In this document: piece by piece, positions 1 to 7,600 of the stretch | How positions within the stretch are numbered: position 1 is the first letter of the stretch | How the letters are laid out: every line of letters starts with the position of its first letter | NCBI RefSeq assembly: GCF_900107485.1 | Contig: NZ_FNQE01000006.1 | Location: forward strand, 1-64,000 | Source: Proteiniborus ethanoligenes | GTDB lineage: Bacteria; Bacillota; Clostridia; Tissierellales; Proteiniboraceae | Length of the DNA: 64,000 bases | Direction: 5' to 3' | Notes under the pieces: generated by a model | What the model saw: only the letters and a program-made list of their open reading frames with translations | The model's database searches: none | What the model was told of the DNA's origin: nothing | Program-made: the position numbers and the translations under genes

Positions 1-253
1 TATCAGCTAATGATCCTTTTCCATCTAAGTAATCTCTTACAGCTATATTCTTAATTTCTTCTGAATAAAAAGAATTCTTAGAAGTACCTAATCCATCAAC
101 ACCTAGTGCTTGAAAATTTCTAATCCATTCTCTTAAGGTGCTATTGTCAACGCCAATAAGTTTAGCAGTATTATTAATGGAGTCTATTCCATCTAAACAT
201 CTATGGACATATTCTAGTTTCTCATTTGTTGTAAATGCACCTTTTCTTCCCAT
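1..253 (-). CDS. IS3-like transposase N-terminal part (runs off window edge)
   Basis: This is the first 84 codons of a minus-strand reading frame that continues beyond base 1. It starts MGRKGAF and carries a helix-turn-helix of the type found in OrfA-like proteins of IS3/IS150-group insertion sequences, which bind the element's ends: INNTAKLIGVDNSTLREW, then a basic stretch ending GLGTSKN. A GGAGG site lies about 7 bases before the ATG at 253. Just outside it is an imperfect inverted repeat (267-310) that looks like the element's terminal region. The catalytic DDE part is outside the window, so intactness cannot be judged. The family call rests on motif appearance only. Confidence 0.65.
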   Translation of the reverse strand, partial: MGRKGAFTTNEKLEYVHRCLDGIDSINNTAKLIGVDNSTLREWIRNFQALGVDGLGTSKNSFYSEEIKNIAVRDYLDGKGSLAD

Positions 254-266
254 AAAAAATACTCCT

Positions 267-310
267 CCTTGTAGTGAACAGTTTTATTATTTTAACTGTC
301 TACTACAAGG
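267..310. repeat. Imperfect 17-bp inverted repeat at probable IS end
   Basis: Arms 267-283 and 294-310 match at 15 of 17 positions when folded (CCTTGTAGTGAACAGTT against CCTTGTAGTAGACAGTT). The hairpin covers the ribosome site side of the transposase gene. It is probably the terminal region of the insertion sequence and may also shield the transposase message from outside transcription. No target-site duplication can be checked because the other end is outside the window. Confidence 0.5.
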
Positions 311-358
311 GGAGCATATCAAATTTTCTTGAGGGCTTTGCTCCATATAATTTATCTT

Positions 359-622
359 TTACTTATCATCATAATGTCCTTTACATTGTGCTATTTCAAT
401 TATATTATTTTGTATTCTATAAACTAATCGGTTTTTATCATCAATTCTTCTTGACCACCATCCAGATAGATTTCCTTTTAATGCTTCAGGTTTTCCTATT
501 CCTTCATTATGATTGCGGTCAATGTCTTGAATAAGCTGATTTATTCTCTTTATTGTCTTCTTATCTTGTCCTTGCCAATAGATATAATCTTGCCATGCTA
601 TTTCTGTAAAGTTTATCTTCAT
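359..622 (-). CDS. yoeB: YoeB-family mRNA interferase toxin
   Basis: An 87-residue toxin of the Txe/YoeB type, a ribosome-dependent endoribonuclease that cuts mRNA in the A site. The sequence carries the family hallmarks: an N-terminal WQDYIYWQ, then GKPEALKGNLSGWWSRRI, NRLVYRI, and a C-terminal KGHYDDK whose His matches the catalytic His near the end of E. coli YoeB. The Glu of GKPE and the Arg of NRLVY match the other catalytic positions. Its ATG overlaps the antitoxin stop codon as ATGA, so the two are translationally coupled and the antitoxin comes first, as is usual. Length is normal for the family. Confidence 0.9.
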   Translation of the reverse strand: MKINFTEIAWQDYIYWQGQDKKTIKRINQLIQDIDRNHNEGIGKPEALKGNLSGWWSRRIDDKNRLVYRIQNNIIEIAQCKGHYDDK

Positions 623-888
623 TGTTCCATTTCCTTCAACTCTTCTAATGACTTAGAAACAAACTTGCTTTCACTTGCCTCCTTAATGGATTCTTGAAGT
701 ACTTTTATATTTGATTCACTAAAAAATGGATCTACTTGTGTTGTAATTTCAAATGGTATACCACCCTGCCTAATACTTTGGCGGATAAATACATTAAAGG
801 CTGTTGACATATTTAAGCCTAATTCTTCAAATAAGATTTCTGCTTGTTCTTTTAAATTATCATCAATACGAATATTTATTTGAGCCAT
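619..888 (-). CDS. RelB/DinJ-family antitoxin
   Basis: An 89-residue antitoxin with an N-terminal ribbon-helix-helix (MAQINIRIDDNLKEQA, then LGLNMSTAFNVFIRQ) that would bind its own operator, and a charged C-terminal tail that would wrap the toxin. I chose the ATG at 888 rather than the longer frame starting at 939, because GGGAG lies directly upstream and the start matches the usual MAxINIRID beginning. The longer frame would also run through the promoter. It pairs with the YoeB toxin in an ATGA overlap. RelB-like antitoxins with YoeB toxins are a known mixed pairing. Confidence 0.88.
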   Translation of the reverse strand: MAQINIRIDDNLKEQAEILFEELGLNMSTAFNVFIRQSIRQGGIPFEITTQVDPFFSESNIKVLQESIKEASESKFVSKSLEELKEMEQ

Positions 889-910
889 ATTAATCACTCC
901 CTTTAAGTAT

Positions 911-956
911 ATTATACTCAATTGTATATACAATGTCAATACAGTGTATATGCAAT
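911..956 (-). promoter_or_regulatory. Toxin-antitoxin promoter inside a palindromic operator
   Basis: Reading the minus strand, TTGACA (939-934) and TATAAT (916-911) are both perfect consensus hexamers with a 17-base spacer. The -35 lies within a 36-bp imperfect palindrome at 921-956. This is the expected layout for autorepression by a ribbon-helix-helix antitoxin covering its own promoter. Confidence 0.8.
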
Positions 957-1029
957 TTCTTTTATCTTATGTATTTATTATAATAATATACAAGAAAAAT
1001 ATAAAGAATAATTAAAAAATCTTCACATG

Positions 1030-2637
1030 CTATAATTTATTTAGTTCATCCATCATTGCTGGTCTATTTCTATATCTTAATCTCCAATCACTTACAATTT
1101 CCGATACCTTTTCTTTACCCTTTGGATACTTCTTCATTCTTCTTAAAATAGATACTATCTCTCTATAGTGTGCCCTGCCAGAAGTATTTGTTGCCATAGC
1201 CTTTATTGTATTTTCATATTTATTAAGAAGCTCTTTTGGATAAATATCTTTTAAAATTTCTTCATACTCCATCACCATATATAATCCATGGGAATTTACA
1301 ACTAACTCAATTAATCTATCATATAATCCCTCTAGCTCATATAATTTATCAATTCCTCTATAGGGAGATAGCTTACTAAACACTATTTCTCTTTCTTTCA
1401 TCCATTCTTTATCTGTATAAATTGATTTTAATTCTTTATATAATTCCACATCCCCTGCTTTGTAGTTTAATACTAATGCCCATAATTCTTCTTCATACAA
1501 TTTATGTTTGCCAATTTGTTTATATAAGTCCTTTAACTTCAAACTATAATTGATTAAAAGTCCTGGCCAATCTTTTTCTTTGTCTTTACCTTCCCTAAGT
1601 AACTCAATTGCCATATCGTAGTCTTTCTTATTAATACAAATATCAATATAATATTTCCTAACCTGATTAATCTCCAAGTTCTCTTTACAATATTCTTCAA
1701 TTTTATTTTGGTCTACATTCTTTGTCTCTAGAATTTCTATACGGTGCAAAGCTAATTCACCAAGCCTAAAGCTACTTAACCATGAATCCTTATCTTTTTT
1801 ATATTCGTTTATCTCATTATCAAGAAATATAAGTTTGTTTTCCAGAAATTCTTCTTCTTTAAAATTATCAAATATAAACTGTTCTATGTAATCCTCCATA
1901 TAGTCTATAACCGAACCATCCAAATGAGCAATAAACCAATTAAAAATTTCTCTTTTAAGTTTAACATCACATTTATATAGTATTTCTTGCCATATTTGTA
2001 GACAATTGTTGGCTATTTCTCCAGTTCCACCATCTGAATCATCCATGTCTTGATTTCCAACTTTAATAAATATATAATTAGTAAGTTCAAAGGCCTCTTT
2101 CAGTTGATTGTTATCTAGCATTGCTTGTATATCATTATCTAGAATTTCTTCAAGTTCGGATATGAAACTCCTGGCATTTTTATAATCAACAAAATCATGA
2201 TGTCCTGCATATCTCCTAAAAATAATATTTACTTGATTTTTATAACGCTTCATATCTGTTGGTGAAATATCACACTGTAATTTACTTTTAAATTTGTTTA
2301 ATAATTTTTCATCATTTTTCAGAATATCAATTAAAAAATCTTCAATTATAATCTTATCTGCTTCTTCTACTAATTTACCAATACTTTCGCCTATATCTTT
2401 TCCTGCTAAAGTATTCTCTTTGTCTTCTAAATAAAATAATACTGCCGCCATATGCTTACAATTACTTCCACCATCTGCATATGGACAGTTGCAACTTAAA
2501 TCTCTAATTTCATCATTATCTTTCACAATTTCAACTTTATATTCTTCAGTTCCATGTACAGTAGCTTCTATTATGTTGTCTTTAACATATACATTTTCAA
2601 CAAGGTTACGAATAAAATAATCTATCCCTCTTTCCAA
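1030..2637 (-). CDS. SWIM zinc-finger protein; start disrupted by UGA
   Basis: The readable frame is 535 residues from a TTG at 2637. Near the N terminus is a SWIM zinc finger, CNCPYADGGSNCKHMAAVL (CxCx(n)CxH), a motif thought to mediate DNA or protein binding in bacteria. The rest is helical, repeat-rich and acidic, as is common in SWIM proteins of Firmicutes, and has no enzyme motif I recognise. The best ribosome site (AGGAG, 2676-2680) serves an ATG at 2667 in the same frame, but the next codon is UGA (2664-2662). The frame then continues KDLFQDHI into the TTG, a plausible coding continuation. The gene is therefore either a codon-2 nonsense mutant, a case of reinitiation at TTG, or it carries a sequence error. 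Biological role unknown. Confidence 0.75.
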   Translation of the reverse strand: MERGIDYFIRNLVENVYVKDNIIEATVHGTEEYKVEIVKDNDEIRDLSCNCPYADGGSNCKHMAAVLFYLEDKENTLAGKDIGESIGKLVEEADKIIIEDFLIDILKNDEKLLNKFKSKLQCDISPTDMKRYKNQVNIIFRRYAGHHDFVDYKNARSFISELEEILDNDIQAMLDNNQLKEAFELTNYIFIKVGNQDMDDSDGGTGEIANNCLQIWQEILYKCDVKLKREIFNWFIAHLDGSVIDYMEDYIEQFIFDNFKEEEFLENKLIFLDNEINEYKKDKDSWLSSFRLGELALHRIEILETKNVDQNKIEEYCKENLEINQVRKYYIDICINKKDYDMAIELLREGKDKEKDWPGLLINYSLKLKDLYKQIGKHKLYEEELWALVLNYKAGDVELYKELKSIYTDKEWMKEREIVFSKLSPYRGIDKLYELEGLYDRLIELVVNSHGLYMVMEYEEILKDIYPKELLNKYENTIKAMATNTSGRAHYREIVSILRRMKKYPKGKEKVSEIVSDWRLRYRNRPAMMDELNKL

Positions 2638-2661
2638 TATATGATCTTGAAATAAGTCCTT

Positions 2662-2680
2662 TCACATTATCTTCGCTCCT
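2662..2680 (-). promoter_or_regulatory. Strong ribosome site leading to ATG-TGA start
   Basis: Minus strand: AGGAG at 2680-2676, 8-base spacer, ATG at 2667-2665, then TGA at 2664-2662, all in frame with the SWIM protein. The downstream TTG at 2637 has no ribosome site of its own at a usable distance. This decides that the native start was probably the ATG. Confidence 0.7.
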
Positions 2681-2886
2681 TTATGCTAAAATATATTCTC
2701 TTTTCACTAGTAATACTATATTCCATAATAATATAACTACCTCCTTAATGCTATCTTTTTTCAAAGTCTTTGTTTAAAAATGTCCTTATTTAGTAATTAA
2801 ACCTTTAAATAATAGTTATTTATTTTACCAAAACATTTCCTTATTAAATCCTTATATCTAAACCTATACACATTAGTTTTCAAATC

Positions 2887-3279
2887 TTACCCAATGTATC
2901 CATATTTATTCCATCTATTGTTAACATTAAGAACATTGCAGTTGCAATCTTTTCCACCCCCTTGGCAGTTGAAATAATTGTTAATGACTATACCACTTCT
3001 TCTTGGCTGGAAATTTGGAACCATAACCATTGAAGCCCTAACCCTATTTATGAAATAAATAGTGGTAGGTCTCATGTCAGGAATGTCCAAGAACTCGACC
3101 GTAGGGAGAAGTGATTGGTTACATTCTACGGCCAGTTGTTCTATTCCCTCCAGTGATGTTCCATACATAAATAATTTTGACATTGTTCTCAATCCTCTCT
3201 TTCTATTTTTAGACATAAAAAAATCGAAGTATATTGGTCTTCTTGACCTCAACTTCGCCAGCTTATTCTCTATATTCAA
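2887..3279 (-). CDS. Hypothetical protein containing a repeat-derived segment
   Basis: A 130-residue frame I do not recognise. The start is basic (LAKLRSRRPIYFDFFMSKNRKRG), and an alternative in-frame ATG at MSKLFMYGTSLEGI would give a shorter protein without that basic leader. The middle contains AVECNQS, six variable residues, then FLDIPDMR. The same two peptides, equally spaced, can be translated from the opposite strand at 4319-4381, with exact nucleotide identity over both blocks. The C terminus is Cys/Asn-rich (NCQGGGKDCNCNV). Either this is a real gene that has taken up part of a mobile repeat, or the whole frame is a decayed copy. No membrane segment or known domain is visible. Confidence 0.45.
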   Translation of the reverse strand: MNIENKLAKLRSRRPIYFDFFMSKNRKRGLRTMSKLFMYGTSLEGIEQLAVECNQSLLPTVEFLDIPDMRPTTIYFINRVRASMVMVPNFQPRRSGIVINNYFNCQGGGKDCNCNVLNVNNRWNKYGYIG

Positions 3280-3415
3280 TTTTCTTTATATAAAAATAGA
3301 TGTATTAGAATTGTTTATAATCCAATCCATGTATTTTTATCAATTTATTTACATCTTATTAGTTGTGCATAAAATAAAGAATACATCTAAAATATTTCTA
3401 GAACTTTATACATAC

Positions 3416-3588
3416 TTATTTTTTATTTATACTAGAACCTATTCCTACTCCAAGTGCGAGCCCTGCCCCAACTCCAATAGGAATATTTTTAACTATTACC
3501 CCAATGACAGTACCTAAAGTTAATCCAATTCCTATCAAGTTCCAATAGGATTAGCTCCATTGTCACTATTATCATTTTTATTTGCCAC
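3416..3588 (-). pseudogene. Frameshifted small glycine-rich membrane protein gene
   Basis: GGAGG at 3600-3596 precedes a GTG at 3588 that opens a frame rich in Asn/Asp and Gly (VANKNDNSDNGANPIG), which then meets TGA and TAG. One base out of frame, the following sequence reads LIGIGLTLGTVIGVIVKN and continues through Gly/Val repeats to SSINKK and a stop at 3416. The halves fit a short glycine-zipper-like membrane protein broken by a one-base indel near 3538. I do not know its role. A sequencing error would give the same picture. Confidence 0.5.
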
Positions 3589-3712
3589 ATCAACACCTCC
3601 AATATATAGGTTATTCATGATGTATATAATACTCCCCTTAAGATATAGTTATTAAGAGTGCGTATCTAATTAAAATAAGCTATAGGCAAACTATTACATA
3701 AATATAAGCTTT

Positions 3713-4045
3713 TCATGCTTTATATTTATTATAGATTTTCTGATAAAGAACCATCATAATGATTATAATAAAAAATATTAATAACACAAAAACCAAAGAA
3801 ATCATCTTACTTTTCCATATAAGAGAAGCAAAACCTGAAAATGCGATTATAGCTCCAGCCCCAAGCCACATAAAAGCATTGGCCCTGTTATATGCCTTTA
3901 CATCTTTTATTTCTTCATCTTTAACAACCGAACCCGCCCAGAAGTGAACAGGGCCTTTCTTTTTTAAGGCATAAGTGCCAAAAATTACAAAAACTGAACT
4001 GCAGATTAAGGTGCTTAAAATATAAACTATTGATTTGCTGTTCAT
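3713..4045 (-). CDS. Small three-helix membrane protein, unknown function
   Basis: A 110-residue integral membrane protein. Hydrophobic helices lie at roughly residues 7-27, 58-77 and 80-103. A polar loop between the first two contains KKKGPVHFWAG and KDVKAYNRANAFMW, a conserved-looking pattern seen in small uncharacterised Firmicutes membrane proteins. The ATG at 4045 is preceded by AAAAAGGAG. It stands alone, between the broken glycine-rich gene and the repeat region. No catalytic or transport motif is visible, and I cannot assign a function. Confidence 0.7.
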   Translation of the reverse strand: MNSKSIVYILSTLICSSVFVIFGTYALKKKGPVHFWAGSVVKDEEIKDVKAYNRANAFMWLGAGAIIAFSGFASLIWKSKMISLVFVLLIFFIIIIMMVLYQKIYNKYKA

Positions 4046-4190
4046 GAAATCACTCCTTTTTAAAGACGTATTCTAATACTAATCTTCATCTATAGTATAT
4101 AATTCACATACCATAACATCAACTAAATTTAACCATTTACTCTTCAAATATCTCCAATTATACAATGTCATCTGTCAAATGGCCTATTTA

Positions 4191-4236
4191 AAAGGGTCAA
4201 AAAACGGTGTTTTTCCACCGATTTTTGACCCTTTTT
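4191..4236. terminator. Long bidirectional hairpin with T runs
   Basis: Arms GGGTCAAAAA and TTTTTGACCC enclose an inner CGGTG/CACCG stem, flanked by A and T runs, so it could end transcription in either direction. It is the first strong terminator after the SLH gene (stop at 4616), about 380 bases downstream and beyond the repeat element. Confidence 0.75.
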
Positions 4237-4244
4237 TCACTCTC

Positions 4245-4600
4245 AAACCACTATATGTTGTGGTCAAACCCTATTATTCTTTATCCAGACCACAATACGT
4301 CATCAGAAGACTACCTCCGCCGTAGAATGTAACCAATCAGCCTTCGCTTCACTTGTCTTCTTGGACATTCCTGACATGAGAAGTACCTCTACTTACAACT
4401 CGCTTCACTCCTTGTAAGCAGGGTTACGACTTCAACGTGCCCCCTCCGAGGAAACACGTCCACAAAACAGCAAAACACCCCCGCCCCCGTGACGTAGGTA
4501 AGTACGCTTCCCCCCCCAAAAACCAAAACCCCCGCAGGTGAGCCTGGTTTCGACTCTGCCTACGAGGGTGATTTGGGTTTTGATTATGCAGTTAAATGTT
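4245..4600. repeat. GC-richer repeat element with reading-frame remnant
   Basis: This segment is clearly richer in G+C than its surroundings, with C runs near 4490-4540. An 8-bp inverted repeat (TTGTGGTC ... GACCACAA) brackets about 4259-4296. From 4319 on the plus strand one can read AVECNQSAFASLVFLDIP and then DMRSTSTYNSLHSL before a stop. The blocks 4319-4339 and 4358-4381 are exact reverse-complement matches to 3112-3132 and 3070-3093, with the same 18-base spacing but a different middle. I see no ribosome site before this frame. The best reading is a dispersed repeat of unknown type; I did not identify its family. Confidence 0.55.
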
Positions 4601-4615
4601 AAATACTTTGTTTTT

Positions 4616-7600
4616 TTACCTTAGTGTAGGATATGAAGAGTCTTCGACTATTGTCCATATAGTTTCAAAATCCCACCCTGAAAATGTAGTCTTCTTCATC
4701 ATATCTACTGTTGTTTTACCGTCTCCTTTGCCTGTGTCAGATTGACCAGTCTTTTCAGAATCATAGTAGCTTGAAGTTATAGCCCCTTCATCTTTATTCT
4801 GACCCACTAAACCACCTGCATTGGTTACGTTACCTGTTACTTTACCTGCAGCGTAGCAATTCTCTATAGCTTTCTGATTTAAACCTACAAGGCCACCTAC
4901 ACGTCCATAGGTTGTTGTTGCTGTGACTGAAGCTAGGGAGTAGCTATTAGTTACTTTAACATTTGAACTCAAAGCCACATTACCTACCAGTCCACCTACA
5001 ATGTCAACTCCTTTAACTGAGCCCTTTGAATAGCAGCTGTCTATAGTAGTATAACCACTTTTACCTGCCAATCCACCTACATAATTTATGCCTATGACCT
5101 CAACTGAGGTACTGCAGTTTTTCATGCCTTCGCCAACATTGCTATTATTATATAGTCCTGCCAATCCACCTACAAAGTTTCCAGTGCCTTCTACTTTACC
5201 TGACACATGACAGTTTTCTAACTGTCCAAAACCAAAATTCCCAATTAAGCCTCCAACATATGAGTTCCCTTTTATATCAACCCCTGTTAAATTAATATTT
5301 TTCAAGTTTGTATATTGTGAAGCATTTCCAAAAAGTCCCTGATAATCTTCTGAACTTACTATAGTAAGCCCGGTGATTTCAAATCCTCCTCCATCATAAT
5401 TTCCATAAAACCTTTCTCCAAAAACGTCCTTTCCAATTGGAACCCAACCTTTACCTTCGTTATATCCAGCTCCACCTACACCAAGATAAGCTGTAAGGTC
5501 AATATCTGCCGTCTGTTTAAAGTACACATTATTACCCGGATAATTTCTAACCTTATTCAGTTGCTCTGCATTAGATACTTGATAGGGATCTCCTACTGTC
5601 CCAGTTCCACCGGCAAAATCAGATGCTGCTGTTGCTGGAAACTTTACAGTTACAACTCCCGCCACATGGGTTGTTGCTATACCATTTACTGTAAAGAAGT
5701 TAGCAGCCACGCCATCTAATGTAAATCCTGTTTCTGCTGTTAATTCTATTGTAGCTGTATAAACTGTTTCTGCAGCAAATTTTGTATCTGCCGGTAACCA
5801 CTCTACTGTTCCTGTATATTGTTCTGTATCATTTATTTTTGTTACTGGAGTTTTCCCAGTTACCGGTGCTTCGACTCCTGGTATTGCTGCTATATTTATT
5901 AATGTATCAGCTGCTGTTGCTGGGAATACTGCTATTATTTCGCCTGTATCCGCTTCATTAGTTACTGTTGTTGCACCTTCTACTTCAAAGAAGTTAGCAG
6001 CTACTCCATCTAACTTAAATCCTGATTTTGCTACTAAAGTAATCGTTGCTGTATAAGCTGTATCTCCAGCAAATTTTGTTGCTTTTGGTGACCAAGTTAC
6101 AGTTCCTGTGTATTGTTCTGTTCCAGCGATAGTTGTTACTGGAGTTGCCCCTGTTACTGGAGCTGTTACTCCTAGTATTGCTGCTATATTTATTACCGCT
6201 CCAGTTTCCTTTTCTCTAGCTTTAATATTTAGACTTCCAGCCGGCATCTTAATTGTTGCTGTGGCGGTGTTTGCAGTAGTACTATTTATAAATAATGATG
6301 TTTCTAATGCTGCTCCATTTGCTTTTGTCCATCTATCAAAATTAGCTTCAGATATTGTAGATTGGATTGTTATTACATCATCTTCTAGGTATTGATGTGG
6401 TGAGCCTATAACTCCTCCTGTTGCTGTGGTAATATTTCCACCTTCCAGCCCTAGCGTGTATGGTGTACCGCTTCTGTAGCTAGCTTCTGTAGCTGATTTG
6501 TTGACGGCAACTCCTGATGATACATCAACTGTTCCACTTGTGAATTTTGTATTAGTATCACCGGTTGAAGGTATTGTTATAAGCATGGAATTAACTTGCT
6601 GTATTTCTATACCACTATTACCGTATATTCCTACACCTTGATCACTATTTGAAACATCGATTCCTATTTTTCCTGAGGTATTTATTATAGTTTTCCCGTT
6701 TGAGTATATTCCTCGTCCTTGATACTTTGAATTTGTTATAGTAGCGGAATAATCTGCTTGATCCTGAATTTTTACAGAACCTCTTCCAGCATAAATACCA
6801 GTTATACTATTAGTAGTTTGTTCTCCAGTATATTCGGCTTTTATTGTTAGTTTAACTTTACCGCCGATGAACACGGAAGGGTTTTCAGTCATGGTCATCC
6901 ATCCATTTGCAATTGCCGCACCAGCGGAAGATGAATTTATCTCAATTTCTAAGGATGCTTCATTATCTGACGTAATATAAATATCTCCTTTATCATTATG
7001 GATACCAAATTGTCCGCCAGTAATTTTGTTATTATTTCCTATTAATTTAATACGGAGATCCTTGCCTGCCTCATTAATATGGATCTTTCCACCTACATAG
7101 CCCTGTAAGCTTAAAACTCCAGTTAATGAATCAAAATGTGCTGTGCACTTGCCATCCCCAAGCGTTCCTGTCGTTGCTGGTTTATCGTCTACTAAATAAG
7201 GATTGGTTGAATTTAATATACTAGAGCCCAATGTAATAGAACTAGGAACATTAGCTTTAGTTACTCTTACTGTCGCAGTTACATTTCCTGCTGTTCCTGT
7301 CCAGCCTGTTGGTAATGTCAATACTCCTGTTGCTAAGTATTCTCCTAATGTATTTCCATCATAACTTGCTATTGTCCAAGCTATATTAGCTGTGCCTGTT
7401 TCACTATTTGTTCCAACTACTTCTACAGTTGCATCTAATGCTGCTTTTGCATCTGCTTCACTTGTTCCATTTGCTACTGATACAGTAGCGTTTGTAAGTT
7501 TTTTTGTTGATGCATATGCTATTGGTGTTACAGGATTTACTGTTACTGTGGCAGTTACATCTGCTACTGTTCCTGTCCAGCCTGTTGGTAAGGTTAATAC

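Noticed and set aside
311-347. GGAGCA ... TGCTCC hairpin taken as part of a GEMM aptamer (it contains a GCAAAGCCC-like string)
   Set aside because: The GGCAAACC and GAUGGC parts are absent. It looks like a small hairpin after the toxin gene or an IS flank.
138-534. Plus-strand short frames across the IS end and toxin gene
   Set aside because: They are antisense to the transposase and YoeB genes and lack coding features.
3062-3517. Plus-strand frame of 151 codons
   Set aside because: It is opposite the hypothetical gene and the AT-rich gap. No ribosome site, composition of non-coding AT-rich DNA.
4540-4575. tRNA-like TpsiC string GGTTTCGACTC
   Set aside because: No acceptor stem, anticodon arm or CCA partner can be folded around it. 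It belongs to the GC-rich repeat.
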